Part shown: positions 59,703 to 64,000 of the stretch, one piece after another
Layout of the letters: each line of letters opens with the position of its first letter
How positions within the stretch are numbered: position 1 is the first letter of the stretch
NCBI GenBank assembly: GCA_018697195.1
Contig: CM031857.1
Location: 69,267,812 to 69,331,811 of the forward strand
Direction of reading: 5' to 3'
Length of the DNA stretch: 64,000 nucleotides
Origin: Certhia americana
Lineage: Eukaryota; Chordata; Aves; Passeriformes; Certhiidae
Made by a program: the position numbers and the translations under genes
Notes under the pieces: model-generated
What the model was told of the DNA's origin: nothing
What the model saw: only the letters and a program-made list of their open reading frames with translations
Databases searched by the model: none

Positions 59703-61457
59703 ATTTTGCTTTTAGGGTTCATTAGTAGAGGGCAAGCTGCTGCAATGCATTACCCTCATCAGCCATTCAGGTGAGTTCTCTATCTTTCGAGTGACAAAGT
59801 GATCAAAGAAACCATCACACCGAATAGCCCATCTTTTGAGTTTAACCTGAAAGACATATTTCCCACACACCTGGGATTCCCCAGTCTCGGTGATTTATTA
59901 CTGTGGCAAACCTATTGGTGCCCTGTCTCCATCCCAGGTAAAGCTTACTGTAACTATCCAGGGTATGGATACTGTGGGTATTGGGGGTGTGAGACTATCG
60001 TGACAAGCGATAAATGGCAGCCACAACAACCTGACAGGTTCTCCCAAGTTCGGTATGCACCCCATGCCTGTCGTGAACCAAACTTTGGACTCAACAAGCT
60101 AATATATGTGCCACAAAATGGGAAGAGACACATTTGTACAAACTACATAATGACAATTCTGCAGCCAACCCATATGAGTTGGGCCGTGGGTAGGGTGTGG
60201 ACGATGTTCGTTCGTACATTTCACAACAGTTGGGTAAACACACAAATTATCAGGCTCCCACTGCCAGTATCCCAATCAATCGGACCCAATTTGGTTCTTA
60301 CAGCAAGCAAACCCAATAAGGCGTTTAATACACATATGTTGTATTCCACTTCCACCCCATCTGACCTTGTAGCCACTCACCTGACAGCTAAACCAGCTCC
60401 TTACAATCCGTTTTTTAGCGTGTTAAATGCTACCTTTTTGTCGCTGAACCAATCAAACCCCAGTCTTACAAGATCATGCTGGCTGTGTTATGATGCAAAA
60501 CCCTCTTTTTATGACGGTGTTGTCCTTAATACTTCTTTCAACTATTCAGCAGCAGACAATCCACACCAGTGTAGGTGGGACACTCCCCAGAGAGGAATCT
60601 CTCTGAGGCAGGCCTCAGGCCGAGGCAAGTGCTTTGGCAATGCAACCCTAGCAAGTCAGAAGGGCAATATCTGCATAGAAGTTGTTAAGCTTGATAAAAC
60701 GGCCCATAAGTGGGTTATCCCATCCGCATCAGGAATGTGGGCCTGCCAGCAATCTGGAATAAGCCCCTGTGTGTTTCTTAGTAAATTCAATGACTCTGCT
60801 GACTTTTGTGTCCAAGTCTTAATTGTTCCTAGAGTAATGCACCACCATAAAGAAGAAGTGTACCACCTTTTAGAAGAACCCAGCCGACTCCACTGAAGGG
60901 AAGTAATGGCAGCTATAACCATTGCAATGCTGCTCAGCATAGGAGCTACTGGCGCAGCCACAGGTGTTTTGGCCCTTGTGACCTGGCACCAAGGACTCTC
61001 TCAGCTGCAGACAGCCATTGATGAAGACTTACAGAGACTTGAGAAGTCCATCTCCTTTCTGGAGAGATCTGTCTCCTCTCTTTCAGAAGTCGTCCTGCAG
61101 AACAGGTGAGGACTAGACCTCTTGCTCATGCAACAAGGAGGCCTGTGTGCCGCCTTGAGGGAATAATGCTGTTTCTATGCAGACCACACCGGAGTCGTAC
61201 GAGAATCAATGACTGAACTAAGAGAAAGGCTAGCCCAAAGAAAAAGAGAAAGAGAAGCCCAGCAAGGATGGTTCGAGTCATGGTTCAACCAGTCTCCATG
61301 GCTAACCGCCCTTGTTTCTACTCTAATAGGCCCACTTACCATGATACTACTGACGCTGATTTTCGGGCCTTGCATACTAAACAAATTAGTGTTGTTTGTT
61401 AGAAACCGTTGGGAAATCGTTAACATTTTACTTGTTGACCGCCAACAATTGCTTTGA
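59703..61457 (+). pseudogene. env remnant: gammaretrovirus-type SU and TM
   Basis: A single frame, without frameshifts, spans a signal-peptide-like segment (LLGFISRGQAAAMH, about 59709-59750), SU and TM. Stops are at 59772 (after the signal segment), 60894 (SU/TM junction), 61107 and 61164. SU is open from 59775 to 60893 (373 codons) and has CWLC at 60477-60488, the motif of gammaretroviral SU that bonds to TM, plus several N-glycosylation sequons. The furin-type basic site is not recognisable. TM has an alanine/glycine-rich fusion-peptide-like segment (from 60906), heptad sequence, a CX6CC motif at 61146-61172 with one stop inside, a membrane anchor at about 61291-61377 and a short tail to TGA 61455. 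The protein cannot be made as a whole. Confidence 0.92.
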
Positions 61458-61550
61458 AACACATTGCTGTTGCAACTTATTACTTAAGTTTTAATAGTTT
61501 TTGCATTTTTTATAACGTTTACACTTTGTATGTTTTTTGTAGTTAATCAT

Positions 61551-61563
61551 GGGTGGGGGGAAA
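61551..61563 (+). promoter_or_regulatory. Polypurine tract of the provirus
   Basis: GGGTGGGGGGAAA directly precedes the 3' LTR, the position from which plus-strand DNA synthesis is primed. One T interrupts the purines. Confidence 0.85.
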
Positions 61564-61848
61564 TGTGGGAAATTAGGGTCAGGCGATCAGAAAATATCAC
61601 GTTGTACGGGCAGATAGAACCCGTCCCCTCAACGGTTTATGTTGCTTACTTCCCTTGGTTAGCCAATAGCACCCAGTTCATGAAAGAAGTGATGCAGCAC
61701 ACCCAAGTTATATAGCCCCGTGTAACCCGTTAATAAATGCCATTTTTCCGTCCACCATATTGGTGTCTTCAAGCTTATGGCCAGAGCAACCTGAGGCTGG
61801 TTGCCGTGTCATTCCCGAACCAGGTTGCCTCGCCTCGAGAAGACAACA
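61564..61848 (+). repeat. 3' LTR of the provirus
   Basis: 285 bases, TGTGGGAAATTAGGG to GACAACA, followed at once by the CATGTG target duplication. It is one base shorter than the 5' LTR. CCAAT, TTATATA and AATAAA are all kept. Of the 19 differences from the 5' LTR, 6 lie in the first 45 bases and 7 in the last 50; the central part is better conserved. Confidence 0.95.
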
Positions 61849-61854
61849 CATGTG

Positions 61855-64000
61855 ACTGTCAAATAAAGGATGGGCCCACATAAATGGTTACATGATCATA
61901 TAACAGGCATTGCAGGGTAAGATTATGCTGCCTTTTAAAAAATGACAAAAAATGTGTTGGAGGAGGAGCTTGGCTAGCTTTATTGATTCTAAGCCGAGGT
62001 ACATTTATAATATGTGAGGACCTTTAATAATTCTCATATACTTTTCCTGTTAAAATGGTTGTGCTCAGAAATTTTATGACTTTGAAATGGATTAATTTAG
62101 GGCACTTCACTTTGAACATCAGTATTATTGGAAGTATGCAGTCTTTTACAATTAGAGAAACTGAACATGTTTTTTAGAAATTTTGGCATAACAGAAGATT
62201 ATCTTGACCTAATTTGCTTCATTTTCTCACACACTAATTTAAAACACTGAAAAGTATCTACTGCTGCAAAATATATTTAATGATAGAGATGTCAATGGAA
62301 TTCAAGAATACAATTCTTTCTTTAATTCTTTTGTTCTGCTCAGAGGAATTTGTTCTCATGTTTAGTGCATGAAATGCTTATTTTTTGTGTTTCCTGTACG
62401 AAAAGTCTTAATGAAATTTGTAATGAAATTATGCCTTCTATATAAATATGCAAATTTAATGGAAATACATTCCTTCAAGTGCTGCGTTTATAATTGTATT
62501 CTGTTCGGTAAACATCAGGTGATGCTAGTTGAATGGGACAAGGAAAATGATTAAATATATTAATAAAATTAATTTCATGGAAAAGTCCATACATATATAT
62601 GGATATCAGTGGATTCACTGATATTGTTACGCACATACTCACAGGCACAAGTACAAAATAATAATATATATGTTTGCCACCCTGAATCTGGCATGCAGTT
62701 GTATGCTGGGCTATCTTGCCATGGGTAGAATGATGACATAGATTCTGACTTGTTATGTAATTGTAATATCTGAAATTTGACAGCATCTTGTTTGTATCAG
62801 CACATGAAAAATTAAATATCTTTTACTTTTCCATTCAGTTGTCTATCTCCTCAAATATGTTTCCTCAGGCTTTGATTAGTATTTTCAGACAAAATTAAAA
62901 TCTCTAACAATTTACTTAGTCAGCAGTGCAATATTAGGTATGCAGAGAATCACACTCTCTAGATGATGTCTTGATTAGTACATAGTTGTCTTTTCCTTAT
63001 TCTTGTTTTAACAAATTTTTTGCATGTGTCTCTCATTGCTTTAGAAAACACACTTCTTCATATGACTTATCCATCAACAGTACTATTAGCTTTCTGAAGC
63101 TAATTTTCTCACTTGCTAAATAAAATACCAAGTAAAACCCACAATAAAATCAAAAGATGCAAATATTTACACAAATAAGGTAATTTGACTTTTTACTGAG
63201 GCAAAAGAGAAGAACAGAAAACCCAGCTGGCTCTGCTCTCATGGTAGTAATCTTCAGAAGAGGGACCAAATAAACAGCTGGGGACCTTTATTCCATAAAC
63301 CACATTCACAAAAATATTTGTGTCTATGTTGACAGCATTTCAGAATATATTCAGACTACTTCAGCTGATCAAGTTACTGCTGTTTATCAAATTATCTCTT
63401 ATGAATTGAGGGTTAATTAACATATGTGTACCTTCCTTTCTCTAACCTATCATGGCCCTGCAAATGAAATGAGATACTTTTTCTTAAGTGATGCTAAGTA
63501 CATTAATCATTTTTAAGGTTAAAAGTCAGAAGTAAGCTGGCCAATTGACAAATGGTAACATGTTAGACTGCAAAAAATATAATGATTGCAGCTATGTGAA
63601 CACACATTTAGAGTAATAAGATAGGAATTAAGATTAAGAAGTTAGGCAGAAACTGAACCAACAAAGATCTAATTTTTAAAAGTAGAACTGACAAGCACAA
63701 GCATCTGGCATTAGCTTAGCAAATTACTATGTCGTTGTAGACGGAGAAATTGCAAAAGCAAGTTATTCAGACATAGAAGTGATGGAAAACTGTCATGTTG
63801 CACTGCCAGTTTTTAGTCTGTAATTACAGATATGAAGAATAACTGTGCTCTGCTATAGGTAAGCATCATCTTTGTTTAAGAAAACTTGTTTTTTCTAAAA
63901 TGATTTAAGATTTTTTTTGCTATATACAAACAATAAAGAAAAAATAGCTTTCATATTTATGATGACATCAGAATTATTTTGACTATGATGACTTTAGACT
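61855..64000. other. Noncoding AT-rich DNA right of the provirus
   Basis: No gene, RNA gene or mobile element recognised. The longest open frame (103 codons, minus strand, 62475-62786) has no domain and looks random. Confidence 0.55.

Larger units (their letters stand above)
55020..61854 (+). mobile_element. Endogenous retrovirus, class II pol with gammaretroviral-type env (TgERV-F-like)
   Basis: A full-length but defective provirus. The direct repeat CATGTG at 55020-55025 and 61849-61854 is its 6-bp target duplication. LTRs lie at 55026-55311 and 61564-61848, the primer-binding site at 55314-55331 and the polypurine tract at 61551-61563. Remnants occur in the order gag matrix, dUTPase, RT/RNase H, integrase, env. 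Matrix looks alpharetrovirus-like, dUTPase and pol are alpha/beta-type, and env is gammaretrovirus-type. With the tRNA-Phe primer this matches the published description of the avian recombinant family TgERV-F, as I remember it. Capsid, nucleocapsid and forward protease are gone. Pol is further broken by a nested element, an antisense protease fragment and an assembly gap. It cannot produce virus. Confidence 0.95.

Noticed and set aside
1..64000. CRISPR arrays, operons or other prokaryotic systems
   Set aside because: Nothing in the window is prokaryotic; the repeats are microsatellites, LINE and LTR sequences of a bird genome.

Overview
This is avian nuclear DNA, probably from a songbird. The evidence is: CR1 LINE fragments ending in the avian CR1 tail octamer (two ATTCTGTG units at 30901-30916), a solo LTR resembling the bird ERVL family, and a provirus with the traits of the TgERV-F family known from zebra finch and other birds. 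The host part is AT-rich and I can support no host exon, tRNA or other RNA gene in it. The window reads as a gene desert or a very large intron. All host-side open frames are under about 125 codons and look like chance frames.

Layout. 1-29.9 kb: unique AT-rich DNA with simple repeats (TTTTCC hexamer, GATA tetramer, homopolymers), a 36-bp palindrome near 1.2 kb and a GC-rich, possibly conserved island at 18.4-18.7 kb. 29.9-30.9 kb: a plus-strand, internally deleted CR1. 31.67-31.82 kb: a (GGAAT)n to (GGAAG)n pentamer array with a 10-N gap. 31.8-43.0 kb: unique DNA. 42.98-43.92 kb: a minus-strand CR1 interrupted by a 52-bp perfect palindrome whose arm is copied 1.7 kb upstream. 44.08 kb: twelve TTTGG units. 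48.05 kb: a CT/TA compound microsatellite. 49.73-50.31 kb: ERVL-type solo LTR. 53.73 kb: CR1 tail.

55.02-61.85 kb: one endogenous retrovirus, bounded by a perfect 6-bp target duplication (CATGTG). It has 286/285-bp LTRs that differ at 19 sites plus one indel by hand count. Its primer-binding site matches the 3' end of tRNA-Phe over 18 bases. Gene order is gag matrix remnant, dUTPase, RT/RNase H, integrase, env. Capsid, nucleocapsid and the forward protease are missing. Pol is class II (alpha/beta-like), while env is gammaretrovirus-type (CWLC in SU, CX6CC in TM), so the element is an old recombinant. Pol is frameshifted and stopped many times; env stays in one frame with only three stops in its body. 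Pol is also interrupted between RNase H and integrase by a poly(A)-flanked 100-N gap, the 3' end and 305-bp LTR of a second retroelement, and an antisense protease fragment with a DTG active site.

The provirus is defective: gag is gutted, the RT active site reads YTDN, and the env signal-peptide, SU and TM sections are separated by stops. It is a fossil locus. The parts most worth a second look are the nested, inverted structure inside pol, the relatively well-kept env frame, and the palindromic insertion in the second CR1.
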